Shown here piece by piece: positions 1 to 8,309 of a DNA stretch of 15,804 bases; the first letter of the stretch is position 1; every line of letters begins with the position of its first letter. The DNA lies in contig CAZCJL010000147.1 in the NCBI GenBank assembly GCA_964498785.1, forward strand, positions 1 to 15,804, in the 5' to 3' direction. This DNA is from Mariaggregatimicrobium sp964498785 (GTDB taxonomy: Bacteria; Zhuqueibacterota; Zhuqueibacteria; Thermofontimicrobiales; Thiofontviventaceae). Under the pieces are notes generated by a model. The model made no database searches. It saw only the letters and a program-made list of their open reading frames with translations, and was not told the DNA's origin. The position numbers were made by a program, and so were the translations under genes.

Positions 1-43
1 TCGCTCGATATGACAGATTCGCGTCTTAATCAATAAATTTAAA

Positions 44-90
44 GAGAATCCGAATGCTTTGATGCACACCATCAATTATTGAATGGATAC
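44..90 (+). repeat. 47-bp inverted repeat, left copy
   Basis: The reverse complement of 15758-15804 matches this stretch at 46 of 47 positions; the only mismatch is at 55 (against 15793). Similarity stops abruptly on the inner side at 91. The outer side cannot be judged because the right copy reaches the window edge. It includes near-palindromic pieces (CCATCAAT...ATTGAATGG). It is most likely a member of a dispersed intergenic repeat family. A transposon end is less likely because no transposase lies between the copies. Confidence 0.85.
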
Positions 91-241
91 TATTTCTTCT
101 TTATAAACGTATGAAATATTAAATTAATACATCAAGGATGAGTTTTGTGTTCCTGGCGCTTTAAATGTGTTCAAAACCGATATTGTTAATTTTTCTTAAA
201 AATGGGGGAACTAACCGAATAATTTAGCCGTTAAAAATGCT

Positions 242-257
242 TATACCGATCGGTATA
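242..257. promoter_or_regulatory. 16-bp perfect palindrome, possible repressor operator
   Basis: TATACCGATCGGTATA is a perfect dyad. Its ACCG/CGGT half-sites resemble operators of TetR-type regulators. It lies about 455 bp upstream of the first ATPase gene with no adjacent regulator gene, so the target and binding protein are unknown. The call rests only on symmetry. Confidence 0.35.
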
Positions 258-647
258 TAATTATGATACACTCGAATTTGAGCTAAGTTTACATGATTTC
301 GGAGGGAGAGCGCGAAGATTCGGAGATGTTACGGCATGAGGATTAAGTATACAATTCAGATACAACAAATTGAGTGTTAATTTAGCATCTTGCTTTCAAA
401 TTCCTCGGATATAAATCGTGTTAATCTATTATACGAAACTTCAATCTGTAAAATTTTTACCTTAATTTGCCTCCGAAGGTAGCACTGATTCCAAAAAATT
501 AAAGAAAAATAAGTTGAATTTTCCAATTTTATTTATTAAATTGGCAGTTTCTATATTATAAGACCTTGTATCTTAATTATATTAAAAAATTTTGTAACCA
601 TTTTAAAACATAAGCTCTTGTTTTATAGTTTCTGATTGAATCGGCTA

Positions 648-655
648 TATATTTG
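648..655 (+). promoter_or_regulatory. Possible Bacteroidetes-type -7 element for the ATPase operon
   Basis: TATATTTG matches TAnnTTTG, the -7 box of the primary sigma factor in Bacteroidetes, and lies 57 bp before the first ATPase start codon. No clear TTTG box is seen at the expected upstream spacing, and it is not certain that this organism uses that promoter type. Treat it as a weak candidate. Confidence 0.25.
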
Positions 656-711
656 GTAGCTCTTGTGAAAAATGAGAGGATGAAGAAAGATCACAATAAG
701 GAGGACGTTCG

Positions 712-1314
712 ATGGATGTCAAATTAGACAGCCTCATTGAAAAAATCAAAAAGGAAGGCGTTGAGGATGCTCGAAAGCAGTCTGAGAAGATTTTAAAAGA
801 CGCGAAACAAAACGCTTCTTCTATTACCGAAAAGGCTCAAAAAGAAGCGGAGAAAATAATAGAAGATGGCAAGAAACAGGCGGAGAAATTTAAAAAGAAC
901 GCTGAATCTGATTTACAACAGGCTGCACGCAATACTCAACTTTTATTGAAAGAAAAAATAACCAATCTTTTCGACAATGTATTTAAAAGGGAAGTCGGAG
1001 AAAAATTAACTCCTGAATTTTTAAAAGAGTTAATTCTGAAAATCGTTGGCAGTTGGGCCGAAAACAACGAGGCGGAAATTGTTATAAATGATAAAGACAA
1101 GAAAAAATTAGAAACGTTGTTGTTTTCCGGTGTTAAAAAGGAGGTAAAAGACTCGCTAACAATACGCGCCAGTAAAGAAGTAACAAGCGGATTTCACATT
1201 GGTTTGAAAGACGCACAGGTTTATTACGACTTTTCTGAGGAGGCAATAGCTGATGTTTTAAAAACGTTGATCAGTCCAGGTTTGAAAGAAATTTTGGATA
1301 GGCAAAATGGATAA
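712..1314 (+). CDS. atpE: V-type ATP synthase subunit E
   Basis: Peripheral-stalk subunit that, in characterised enzymes, pairs with G/H and ties the A3B3 head to subunit I. The 200-residue product has the family layout: a long charged helix rich in Lys, Glu, Ala and Gln over about residues 1-90, then a compact C-terminal alpha/beta domain that ends with the typical gly-phe-his-ile segment and 'DFSEEAIADVL'. The ATG is preceded by AAGGAGG at 698-704 with a 7-nt spacer, which fixes the start. It is the first gene of the operon and overlaps the next gene by 8 nt. No separate G/H partner gene is seen. The symbol follows chlamydial V-type naming, not the F-type c subunit. Confidence 0.9.
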   Translation: MDVKLDSLIEKIKKEGVEDARKQSEKILKDAKQNASSITEKAQKEAEKIIEDGKKQAEKFKKNAESDLQQAARNTQLLLKEKITNLFDNVFKREVGEKLTPEFLKELILKIVGSWAENNEAEIVINDKDKKKLETLLFSGVKKEVKDSLTIRASKEVTSGFHIGLKDAQVYYDFSEEAIADVLKTLISPGLKEILDRQNG

Positions 1315-1804
1315 ATATTATTACGTAATTTCCCAACTTCCGATGTTATTTTTTGGGAAAGAACCCGATCTGTCAATAAAATATTTTCTGGATGAATCAC
1401 GAAAATGGCTGAGTGCGAGAGACTATCGTATTTTAGCGAGAGTAAATATAAATGAAATCGAACAATATCCCAAAGGGCCTGAAGTATTGCGGATATATCA
1501 GAATTTCGAATATCAACTCCGTAACGATATCGCACACTGGCGTGAAGCACAGAAAAAAGATATCGAATATAAACCCAGTAACTTCCCCCTCTCTGTAATA
1601 AAAGAAGGAAATCCATTGGAAATTGAATTAAAATTTATGCAACTAAGGTGGGCATTTATCGATGAAATTGAAAGAGAACATCATTTCGATCTTGGAATGT
1701 TGGTTCTCTATTATTTGAAACTGCAATTGTTACAACGATATTTTACATTTAATAAAGAAGAAGGATTGAAGAAATTTCAAAAGCTTTATGAGGTAAATAT
1801 ATGA
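1307..1804 (+). CDS. DUF2764 protein of V-ATPase operon, probable subunit C equivalent
   Basis: A 165-residue soluble, helix-rich protein beginning MDKYYYVISQLPMLFFG, which fits the DUF2764 family found between subunits E and A in the ATPase operons of Chlamydia, spirochetes and Bacteroidetes. It overlaps subunit E by 8 nt and subunit A by an ATGA junction, so translation is probably coupled. No classical C (AC39-type) subunit is in the window. Because the N-terminus and position suit a small central-stalk cap, it may fill that role; this is inference. No catalytic motif, signal peptide or membrane segment is visible. Confidence 0.8.
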   Translation: MDKYYYVISQLPMLFFGKEPDLSIKYFLDESRKWLSARDYRILARVNINEIEQYPKGPEVLRIYQNFEYQLRNDIAHWREAQKKDIEYKPSNFPLSVIKEGNPLEIELKFMQLRWAFIDEIEREHHFDLGMLVLYYLKLQLLQRYFTFNKEEGLKKFQKLYEVNI

Positions 1805-3546
1805 GCCTAACTACTGGAAAAATTGTAGGAATTAGCGGAAACATGGTGACCGTGGAATTTGACGGGAACATTATGCAAAACGAAGTGGCCTACATTTTGA
1901 AAGGAGAGGAAAGACTGAAATCCGAAATCGTACGAATCGGAGACGGCGTTGCTTTTATGCAGGTTTTTGAAAGCACTAAAGGGCTGAAAATTGGCGATAA
2001 AGTGGAATTCAGTGGCGAGCTGTTATCAGTGCAATTAGGTCCCGGACTTTTAGGACAGGTGTACGATGGTTTGCAGAATCCACTGCCGGAACTGGCAGAA
2101 GAATACGGTTTTTTCCTCCCGCGTGGTGTTGAATTAAAAGCGCTCGATGAAGAGCAAAAATGGAAATTTACTCCTGTCGCGAAAAAAGGCGATACTGTTA
2201 TTCAGGGTATGCTTCTGGGTCACGTTCCGGAAGGGATCTTTGAACATGCGGTTATGGTTCCCTTTCATTTTCCTGGCGAATACACGGTTAAGGAAATCGC
2301 TGGCAAAGGAGATTATTCAATTAAAGATATTATTGCCAAACTGAAAGATGAAAAAGGCAATACGCACGAAGTTTCAATGACATTTAACTGGCCTGTGAAA
2401 ATCCCGATTGAAGCCTTTCGTGACAAAATCGTTCCTGAAGAGCCGCTGGTAACGCAGGCGCGGATTATCGATACATTTTTTCCGGTTGCCAAAGGGGGAA
2501 CGTTTTGTATCCCCGGTCCGTTCGGCGCCGGGAAAACGGTGTTGCAGCACATTCTCAGCCGGCATGCCCAGGTAGATGTGGTGATCGTTGCTGCATGTGG
2601 CGAGCGAGCTGGCGAGGTTGTTGAATTATTACGGGAGTTTCCGGAACTGGAAGATCCCCGAACCGGCAAAACCTTAATGGAACGAACGATTATTATCTGT
2701 AATACAAGCTCGATGCCGGTGGCCGCTCGGGAAGCGTCGGTATACACCGCTGTTACTCTCGGCGAATATTACCGGCAAATGGGACTGGATGTGCTGTTGC
2801 TGGCCGACTCAACTTCCCGTTGGGCGCAGGCAATGCGCGAGCTTTCTGGTCGTCTGGAAGAAATCCCGGGCGAGGAAGCATTTCCCGCATATCTGGAATC
2901 ACGAATTGCCGAGTTTTATGAACGCTCCGGTTTACTGGAATTAAATACCGGAAAGTACGGCAGTTTAACTATCGGCGGAACCGTGAGTCCGGCGGGTGGT
3001 AATTTCGAAGAGCCTGTTACACAGGCAACGTTGAAAGTTGTCGGCGCGTTCCTTGGTTTATCCAGGGATCGTGCAAATGCACGCCGTTTTCCATCGATAC
3101 ATCCGCTCGAGAGTTGGTCCAAATATGATAGCTTTATTGAAAATAAATATATCCGTGCTGCCACTGATAAATTACGGCGTGGGGAGGACGTCAATCAAAT
3201 GATGATGGTTGTTGGTGAAGAAGGAACGTCGATCGAAGATTTTCAGCTTTATTTGAAATCGGAATTTCTGGATAGCGTATATCTGCAACAAAATGCGTTT
3301 GATGAAGTGGATGCCGCGTCGAATAAAGAGCGGCAACTATATGTTTTTAAACAGGTACAGAACGTTCTGGATACCGATTTTCATCTTGAAGGCAAAGACC
3401 AGGCGCGTGAACTCTTCAACCGTTTGCGGCAGTCGTTTATCGATTGGAACTATACGAAAATGGATTCTTCCGACTTCAAGAAAATAGAAGAATCGATCGA
3501 GAAATTAATTAAGGAGCACTCGGAAAATGAGGAAAATTTACAATAA
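1801..3546 (+). CDS. atpA: V-type ATP synthase catalytic subunit A
   Basis: Catalytic nucleotide-binding subunit of the A3B3 head. At 581 residues it is the usual bacterial length. Visible parts are an N-terminal beta-barrel (about 1-70), the V/A-specific non-homologous insert (about 110-190), the Walker A loop GPFGAGKT at 239-246 with Lys245, the catalytic GER at 267-269, the Walker B region VLLLADSTSR at 331-340, then PGEEAFPAYL and a helical C-terminal domain. All key residues are present, so the enzyme should be active. The ATG lies within the ATGA overlap with the preceding gene. It overlaps subunit B by 20 nt. Confidence 0.97.
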   Translation: MSLTTGKIVGISGNMVTVEFDGNIMQNEVAYILKGEERLKSEIVRIGDGVAFMQVFESTKGLKIGDKVEFSGELLSVQLGPGLLGQVYDGLQNPLPELAEEYGFFLPRGVELKALDEEQKWKFTPVAKKGDTVIQGMLLGHVPEGIFEHAVMVPFHFPGEYTVKEIAGKGDYSIKDIIAKLKDEKGNTHEVSMTFNWPVKIPIEAFRDKIVPEEPLVTQARIIDTFFPVAKGGTFCIPGPFGAGKTVLQHILSRHAQVDVVIVAACGERAGEVVELLREFPELEDPRTGKTLMERTIIICNTSSMPVAAREASVYTAVTLGEYYRQMGLDVLLLADSTSRWAQAMRELSGRLEEIPGEEAFPAYLESRIAEFYERSGLLELNTGKYGSLTIGGTVSPAGGNFEEPVTQATLKVVGAFLGLSRDRANARRFPSIHPLESWSKYDSFIENKYIRAATDKLRRGEDVNQMMMVVGEEGTSIEDFQLYLKSEFLDSVYLQQNAFDEVDAASNKERQLYVFKQVQNVLDTDFHLEGKDQARELFNRLRQSFIDWNYTKMDSSDFKKIEESIEKLIKEHSENEENLQ

Positions 3547-4837
3547 AATTCAAAATATAAGCGGCAATGTTATCTCGGTAAAAGCCTCGGATGTGAGTTA
3601 CGAAGAACTGGCAGAGATTACAACGCAGCGAGGAACATCGCTGGCACAAGTAATCAAAATGGATAGCGAAAATGTTTCATTGCAGGTTTTTGCCGGCAGC
3701 CGGGGTGTTTCGATTAATGATGAAGTACGATTCCTCGGTCGACCGATGGAGGTGACATTTACAGATAACATGATGGGTAGAATTTTTGACGGCGCCGGTA
3801 ATCCCCGGGACAAGGGACCATTGTTGAGTGAAAATTTGATCCCGGTTGCCGGACCCAGCGTTAATCCTTCCAAACGAATCATTCCCCGGCGAATGATCCG
3901 GACCAATATCCCGATGATTGACGTTTTTAACTCGCTGGTTGTCTCGCAAAAACTGCCGATCTTTTCCGTGTCTGGCGAGCCTTACAACGAGCTGCTTGCC
4001 CGGATCGCATTGCAGGCAGAAGTCGACATGATCATTCTGGGTGGTATCGGCCTTAAGTACGATGAATATATGAAATTTAAAAATACCCTGGAAACAGGTG
4101 GCGCATTATCACGCTCCATCTTTTTCATGAATACCGCGTCCGACCCCATTGTGGAAAGTCTGATGGTTCCCGATTTGTCGCTCGCAGTCGCTGAGAAATT
4201 TGCCCTGAAAGGTAAGGATGTGTTGGTTCTGCTGACCGATATGACGAATTTTGCCGACGCGTTAAAAGAAATTGCAATTACCATGGAACAGGTTCCGTCG
4301 AATCGCGGCTATCCCGGTGATTTGTATACGCAACTAGCTGCTCGCTATGAAAAGGCGGTGGACTTCGATGATGCCGGATCGATCACGATACTGGCAGTAA
4401 CCACCATGCCCGGCGACGATGTGACGCATCCTGTTCCGGATAACACCGGCTATATTACCGAAGGTCAGTTTTACCTGCATAACGGCTACATCGATCCGTT
4501 CGGTTCTTTATCGCGATTAAAGCAGCAAGTGAACAGCGAGGAACAAAGCCGCAAGGATCACCGGGCGATTATGGATGGAATGATCCAGTTATATGCCCAG
4601 TTTATGGAAACCGAAGAAAAACGGGCGATGGGGTTCCGCATGAGCGGCTGGGATCAGAAGCTGCTGAAATACGGCGGAATGTTCCGATCACAAATGATGG
4701 ATCTCTCAGTGAATATTCCACTGGAACAAGCATTGGATCGCGGATGGGAAATTATGGCTAAATGTTTTACACCTGAAGAAACCCGAATGCGCACCGAGTT
4801 AATTAAAGAATTCTGGCCGAAAAACACTAACACGTAA
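3527..4837 (+). CDS. atpB: V-type ATP synthase regulatory subunit B
   Basis: Non-catalytic partner of subunit A in the A3B3 ring. The 436-residue protein shows the expected degenerate P-loop, SGEPYNEL at 149-156, in place of GxxxxGKT. It also has the B-subunit arginine motif PSNRGYPG at 257-264 (PSRRGYPG in most relatives) and the PDLSLAVAEKFAL stretch. The start codon lies inside the end of gene A, with AAGGAG at 3511-3516 at a suitable distance, which supports this start despite the 20-nt overlap. Only 15 nt separate it from subunit D. Confidence 0.96.
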   Translation: MRKIYNKIQNISGNVISVKASDVSYEELAEITTQRGTSLAQVIKMDSENVSLQVFAGSRGVSINDEVRFLGRPMEVTFTDNMMGRIFDGAGNPRDKGPLLSENLIPVAGPSVNPSKRIIPRRMIRTNIPMIDVFNSLVVSQKLPIFSVSGEPYNELLARIALQAEVDMIILGGIGLKYDEYMKFKNTLETGGALSRSIFFMNTASDPIVESLMVPDLSLAVAEKFALKGKDVLVLLTDMTNFADALKEIAITMEQVPSNRGYPGDLYTQLAARYEKAVDFDDAGSITILAVTTMPGDDVTHPVPDNTGYITEGQFYLHNGYIDPFGSLSRLKQQVNSEEQSRKDHRAIMDGMIQLYAQFMETEEKRAMGFRMSGWDQKLLKYGGMFRSQMMDLSVNIPLEQALDRGWEIMAKCFTPEETRMRTELIKEFWPKNTNT

Positions 4838-4852
4838 ACAAGGTGACTGGCC

Positions 4853-5467
4853 ATGGCAAAAATTAAATTAACAAAAAATGAACTCAAAAAGCAAAAAGAC
4901 GATCTGAAGCGATTTACCCGCTATCTGCCAACTCTTGAGCTAAAGAAAAAACAGCTTCTTGCAGAGATCAGGCAAATTCAAAATACGGTTGATAAGTTGC
5001 AAAACGAAATTGATCAGAGCCAAAAACGGATTTCGCAATGGGTTGATGTTTTTGCTGAAGATATAAATCTGAACGATTTTTTTGAAATAAAGGATATCGT
5101 GACAGACCACGGCAATATCGCGGGAATCGATATTCCGCTGTTCAAAGATGTATTTTTTGAAGATAAAGAATACGATCTGTATCAAACGCCTTTATGGGTT
5201 GATCAGGCAATTGAAGAAACCAAAGAACAGATTCGACGAACCGCTGAGTTACAAATTGCAGAAAAGCAGCAGGAAATCATCAAGGAAGAATTGCGGGTAA
5301 CCATTCAGCGGATTAAACTATTCGAAGAAGTGAAAATTCCTGATGCCCGCGAAAATATCCGCAAAATTCAAATTTTCCTTGGCGATCAAATGACTGCCGA
5401 GGTTGTTCGCGGAAAGATTTCCAAAGCGAAAATCGAAAAGAAAAAACAAGAGGTGAGTCGCGTATGA
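4853..5467 (+). CDS. atpD: V-type ATP synthase subunit D (rotor shaft)
   Basis: Central rotor shaft inserted into the A3B3 head. The 204-residue product starts with the family hallmark KLTKNELKKQKDDLKRF and LPTLELKKKQL, and is predicted to be two long coiled-coil helices (about 1-75 and 120-204) joined by a small central domain. An AAGGTGA ribosome site lies just upstream of the ATG. It ends in an ATGA overlap with subunit I. Its usual rotor partner, subunit F, is not encoded here, as in chlamydial operons. Confidence 0.93.
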   Translation: MAKIKLTKNELKKQKDDLKRFTRYLPTLELKKKQLLAEIRQIQNTVDKLQNEIDQSQKRISQWVDVFAEDINLNDFFEIKDIVTDHGNIAGIDIPLFKDVFFEDKEYDLYQTPLWVDQAIEETKEQIRRTAELQIAEKQQEIIKEELRVTIQRIKLFEEVKIPDARENIRKIQIFLGDQMTAEVVRGKISKAKIEKKKQEVSRV

Positions 5468-7236
5468 TCGTAAAAATGAAAAAAGTGACGTTATTGCTCC
5501 GCGCGAAACACCGCGATGAAAGTTTAAAGAAACTTCGTCAACTGGGCGTTCTTCATATTCAGGATATTAACGCGCCGTTAGCAGATGATATCCAATCCCT
5601 GGAAAATAAAATCGATAATCTCAACCGGGCGTTAACCCTTATCGCTGAAGAAACTGCGGAACAGAAGCGTGTAAGGCCGGAACAGGTTGAAGAATATATT
5701 GATAATATCATTGAATTGTCCAAACAGAAAGACGATGCACAGCGCGAAATGAACGAGCTGCTCGAGATGAACGCTTGGTATGAAAGATGGGGCGACATTT
5801 CTGCACAGTCTGTTCATGCTCTTAAAAATGCAGGCATTTATGTTCGGCTTTATATTGCTGATAAACAAGCGCTCAAAAAAATTGACAAAGATAAACTCAT
5901 CCATATTGAACGGGAAGATCAGGGAACTGTTTATTTTGCACTATTAGCCCAATCAGCAGAGGAACGACTGGATTTTAAAGAAGAACTCATTCCTCCGATT
6001 GAACCCGTGGATGTTCGGCTAAAAATGGATGAACTGAAAAATAAAATCACTGATATTAATTCCGAGTTTAGCAGACTCGCACAATATCGGGAGAACATTG
6101 TCGAATACAGACAAAATCTGCAAAAAAGTTTAGACCTGAACCGCGTCAAGTACGGAATGGGTGAGGACGGTGAATTGGCTTATTTGCAGGGATTCTGCCC
6201 GGTGGATACGGTTGATGATCTCAAAAAAATGGCAGATCACGAAGGCTGGGGCTATATTGGTGACGAACCAGATGATCCCAATGAAGTTCCCACATTGACC
6301 CGAAATCCGAAGTGGCTGCGCATGATCCGGCCGTTGTTTGAATTCATGGGAACGTTGCCCGGCTATCACGAGCTGGATGTGAGCTTCGTGTTCCTGGCAT
6401 TCTTCAGCGTGTTCTTTGCCATCCTTGTCGGCGATGGCGGATACGGACTCGTATTTCTCATTCTGACATTCATTATGGGACGCAAGAAAAAATCGGGTTC
6501 AAGAGAATTCATTCATTTAATGTACGTACTCAGTCTGACGACAATCCTTTGGGGATTGATCTCCGGCAACTGGTTCGGCTCCAAAACATTGGCTCAATTG
6601 CCGTTTTTGAAAATATTTGTGATTCCGCAACTGGATACGTTTAGTGACGTATCCACCGGTTTCGTGATGCAGCTCTCGTTTGTTATTGGCGTGCTGCAAC
6701 TGAGCATCGGACACTTGCTGGCGGCGTTCCAGAAAATCAATTCGCCGAGAGCTCTCTCCGATGTTGGCTGGGTCATCGTGTTATGGGCGGTATTTTTCGT
6801 CGCCAACGCGCTGGTACTGTCCAAACCGATGCCGGATTTTACGTTGACACTGCTGGCAATTGGCGTGGGAATTATTGTGATCTTTGCCAATTTTCAGAAA
6901 AATCTCATTAAAGGCATGTTGCAGACAATCGGCAATCTGCCGCTGGATGTGATCAGCTCGTTCTCTGATATTGTGTCCTATATTCGCTTGTTTGCAGTGG
7001 GATTCGCCTCGTTTATCGTGGCGTCCAGTTTTAATGAAATGGCAATTGGCGCCGGCATTGATAATGTTTTTAGCGGAATTATCGCAGCGATTGTACTGTT
7101 TTTAGGACATGCATTGAATATTGCACTGTGCGGCATGGCAGTGCTGGTTCATGGTGTGCGATTGAATATGCTTGAATTTTCCGGTCATGTGGGCGTTCAA
7201 TGGACCGGAAAACCATATAAACCGTTTAAGGAATAA
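5464..7236 (+). CDS. atpI: V-type ATP synthase subunit I (membrane stator)
   Basis: Membrane subunit forming the ion half-channels against the K ring. Of 590 residues, about 1-300 are a charged, coiled-coil cytoplasmic part. The rest holds about eight membrane segments, beginning near VSFVFLAFFSVFF. The essential stator arginine is visible in SYIRLFAVG at about Arg508. The GDGGYG turn and the GHALN segment near the C-terminus are also family features. The start codon overlaps the end of subunit D (ATGA). It is the last gene of the tightly packed part; a 297-bp repeat-bearing gap follows before K. Confidence 0.95.
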   Translation: MIVKMKKVTLLLRAKHRDESLKKLRQLGVLHIQDINAPLADDIQSLENKIDNLNRALTLIAEETAEQKRVRPEQVEEYIDNIIELSKQKDDAQREMNELLEMNAWYERWGDISAQSVHALKNAGIYVRLYIADKQALKKIDKDKLIHIEREDQGTVYFALLAQSAEERLDFKEELIPPIEPVDVRLKMDELKNKITDINSEFSRLAQYRENIVEYRQNLQKSLDLNRVKYGMGEDGELAYLQGFCPVDTVDDLKKMADHEGWGYIGDEPDDPNEVPTLTRNPKWLRMIRPLFEFMGTLPGYHELDVSFVFLAFFSVFFAILVGDGGYGLVFLILTFIMGRKKKSGSREFIHLMYVLSLTTILWGLISGNWFGSKTLAQLPFLKIFVIPQLDTFSDVSTGFVMQLSFVIGVLQLSIGHLLAAFQKINSPRALSDVGWVIVLWAVFFVANALVLSKPMPDFTLTLLAIGVGIIVIFANFQKNLIKGMLQTIGNLPLDVISSFSDIVSYIRLFAVGFASFIVASSFNEMAIGAGIDNVFSGIIAAIVLFLGHALNIALCGMAVLVHGVRLNMLEFSGHVGVQWTGKPYKPFKE

Positions 7237-7245
7237 TACTGGAGT

Positions 7246-7426
7246 GCAATGCCTTTAGAAGCTGTCCACGAATACCCTTGCGAAGGTTTTTCAAAACGGG
7301 ACAAGCTGTGTATATTGATACATATTCATTTATTTATCTGTATATTGTGGTGTCGCGAAACCTTCGAAAGGGTTTTTCCGACGATATCTAATATCTAAGT
7401 TCCTGGACAAACTGTTTAAGCATTGC
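7246..7426. repeat. Long hairpin repeat, copy 1, upstream of the K gene
   Basis: An imperfect ~180-bp palindrome. GCAATGC (7246-7252) pairs with GCATTGC (7420-7426). CTGTCCA pairs with TGGACA nearer the right end. CCCTTGCGAAGGTTT pairs with AAACCTTCGAAAGGG with one mismatch. A second copy lies beyond the K gene, sharing a 37-bp identical block (7273-7309 and 8006-8042) and the TTTTTCCGACGATATC tail. No coding capacity is evident. It may be a non-autonomous mobile repeat or a processed RNA structure in the operon transcript. Confidence 0.85.
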
Positions 7427-7428
7427 AT

Positions 7429-7441
7429 CCCGCTTAGCGGG
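7429..7441. repeat. Small hairpin after repeat copy 1
   Basis: CCCGC-TTA-GCGGG is a 5-bp perfect stem with a 3-nt loop. It has no T run, so it is unlikely to be a terminator by itself. A comparable but different hairpin follows copy 2 at 8155-8172, suggesting that the terminal hairpin belongs to the repeat. Confidence 0.5.
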
Positions 7442-7533
7442 AAAAGACATACATAAATGTTGAATTGATTCGTTTTATTTTAAAATTTGAGAAAACAATA
7501 ATACTTTAGAGTTTAGTTGAAAGGAGTAATATT

Positions 7534-7968
7534 ATGGTCTCTGGATTGGGTGATATGAGTATTTCACTGGCAGTAGCAGCCATCGGGTCAGCGCTGGGAA
7601 CCGGAGTTGCAGGACTGGCTTCTATCGGAGCCTGGAAACGCGCATTTTCACAGAACAAAGCAGCCCCGTTTATCCTGATTGCATTTGTCGGCGCGCCGCT
7701 GTCGCAGACAATTTACGGAATGATTTTACGAAACGCCATTCAGGGTGCAAATCTGCCGCCGGAAAGCTACTTGTATCAGATGGTCATCGGTTTATTCGCC
7801 GGTATCGCAATGGCAATGTCGGCATTCATGCAGGGCAAAGCCGGCGCCAAAGCCGCAGACGCCCTGGCAGAAACGGGCAAAGGATTTGGTAACTATATTA
7901 TGGTCGTCGGTGTCATCGAAACTGTCGCACTGTTCGTGATGGTTTTCACCATGACCGCACTTCCGTAG
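7534..7968 (+). CDS. atpK: V-type ATP synthase subunit K (rotor-ring proteolipid), probably Na+-type
   Basis: Rotor-ring proteolipid. Its 144 residues form four membrane helices (a duplicated hairpin), the long V-type form. Ligand positions known from the sodium-binding NtpK of Enterococcus hirae appear conserved: Pro55-Leu-Ser57-Gln58 in helix 2, Gln100 in 'FMQGKAGA' of helix 3, and Glu129-Thr130 in 'GVIETVALF' of helix 4. AAGGAG at 7521-7526 precedes the ATG by 7 nt. Unlike the other subunit genes it is separated from the operon by a repeat, and a related repeat follows it before the terminator. K is needed in many copies per complex, so separate control of this cistron would make sense. 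Sodium coupling is inferred, not shown. Confidence 0.94.
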   Translation: MVSGLGDMSISLAVAAIGSALGTGVAGLASIGAWKRAFSQNKAAPFILIAFVGAPLSQTIYGMILRNAIQGANLPPESYLYQMVIGLFAGIAMAMSAFMQGKAGAKAADALAETGKGFGNYIMVVGVIETVALFVMVFTMTALP

Positions 7969-7977
7969 CGTAGGAGT

Positions 7978-8150
7978 GCATCGCCTTTAGAGCCTGTCTA
8001 AGAACTACCCTTGCGAAGGTTTTTCAAAACGGGACAAGCTGTATATTGATACATATTCATGAATTTAGCTACATATTGTGTTGTCGCGAAACCTTCGCAA
8101 GGGTTTTTCCGACGATATCAAAGTACATGGACAAGCTGTTCATGCGATGC
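7978..8150. repeat. Long hairpin repeat, copy 2, downstream of the K gene
   Basis: Second copy of the 7246-7426 element, in the same orientation. The outer stem GCATCGC (7978-7984) pairs with GCGATGC (8144-8150). CCCTTGCGAAGGTTT pairs perfectly with AAACCTTCGCAAGGG. The outer stem differs from copy 1 by compensating base changes that keep pairing. Short ORFs readable through this copy are artefacts of the repeat. It begins 10 bp after the K stop codon. Confidence 0.85.
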
Positions 8151-8154
8151 GTTG

Positions 8155-8172
8155 CAGCCGATAAAGCGGCTG
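8155..8172. repeat. Small hairpin after repeat copy 2
   Basis: CAGCCG-ATAAAG-CGGCTG is a perfect 6-bp stem immediately after the long hairpin, in the same relative place as the 7429-7441 hairpin after copy 1. No T run follows. Confidence 0.5.
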
Positions 8173-8198
8173 TACTCCGGACATACAATCGAAATTAT

Positions 8199-8236
8199 AA
8201 AAAAGCAGGCTCCTGCGATTGGGAGCCTGCTTTTTT
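8199..8236 (+). terminator. Intrinsic terminator of the ATPase operon
   Basis: GCAGGCTCC (8205-8213) pairs perfectly with GGAGCCTGC (8222-8230), flanked by A6 on the left and T6 on the right. It is a textbook factor-independent terminator, and because of the A run it should also work on the opposite strand. It lies 230 bp after the K stop codon and 45 bp before the next promoter. Confidence 0.92.
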
Positions 8237-8280
8237 GTTGCTATCCAGTAATTAATGACAAAAAAAAGTAAAAAAACGAC

Positions 8281-8309
8281 TTGACACGTTGTTACTATTT
8301 TGTTATATA
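8281..8309 (+). promoter_or_regulatory. Strong sigma70-type promoter
   Basis: TTGACA at 8281-8286 is a perfect -35 box. A 17-bp spacer follows and then TATATA at 8304-8309. It comes straight after the ATPase terminator and points to the secreted-protein gene at 8724. The expected transcript start near 8316 gives a ~400-nt untranslated leader. Confidence 0.7.

Larger units (their letters stand above)
91..711. other. Gene-free AT-rich leader of the ATPase operon
   Basis: No convincing ORF is present on either strand; the longest readable stretches are short and lack ribosome sites. The region holds the palindrome at 242-257 and a possible promoter close to the first ATPase gene. It must contain the control region for the operon starting at 712. 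Confidence 0.6.

Noticed and set aside
2313..2747. Long minus-strand ORFs inside the A, B and I genes
   Set aside because: They oppose clearly identified ATPase genes and have no family features; they are codon-bias shadows.
8046..8255. Two overlapping short ORFs downstream of the K gene
   Set aside because: They lie within the copy-2 hairpin repeat and run into the operon terminator; no ribosome site and no family resemblance.
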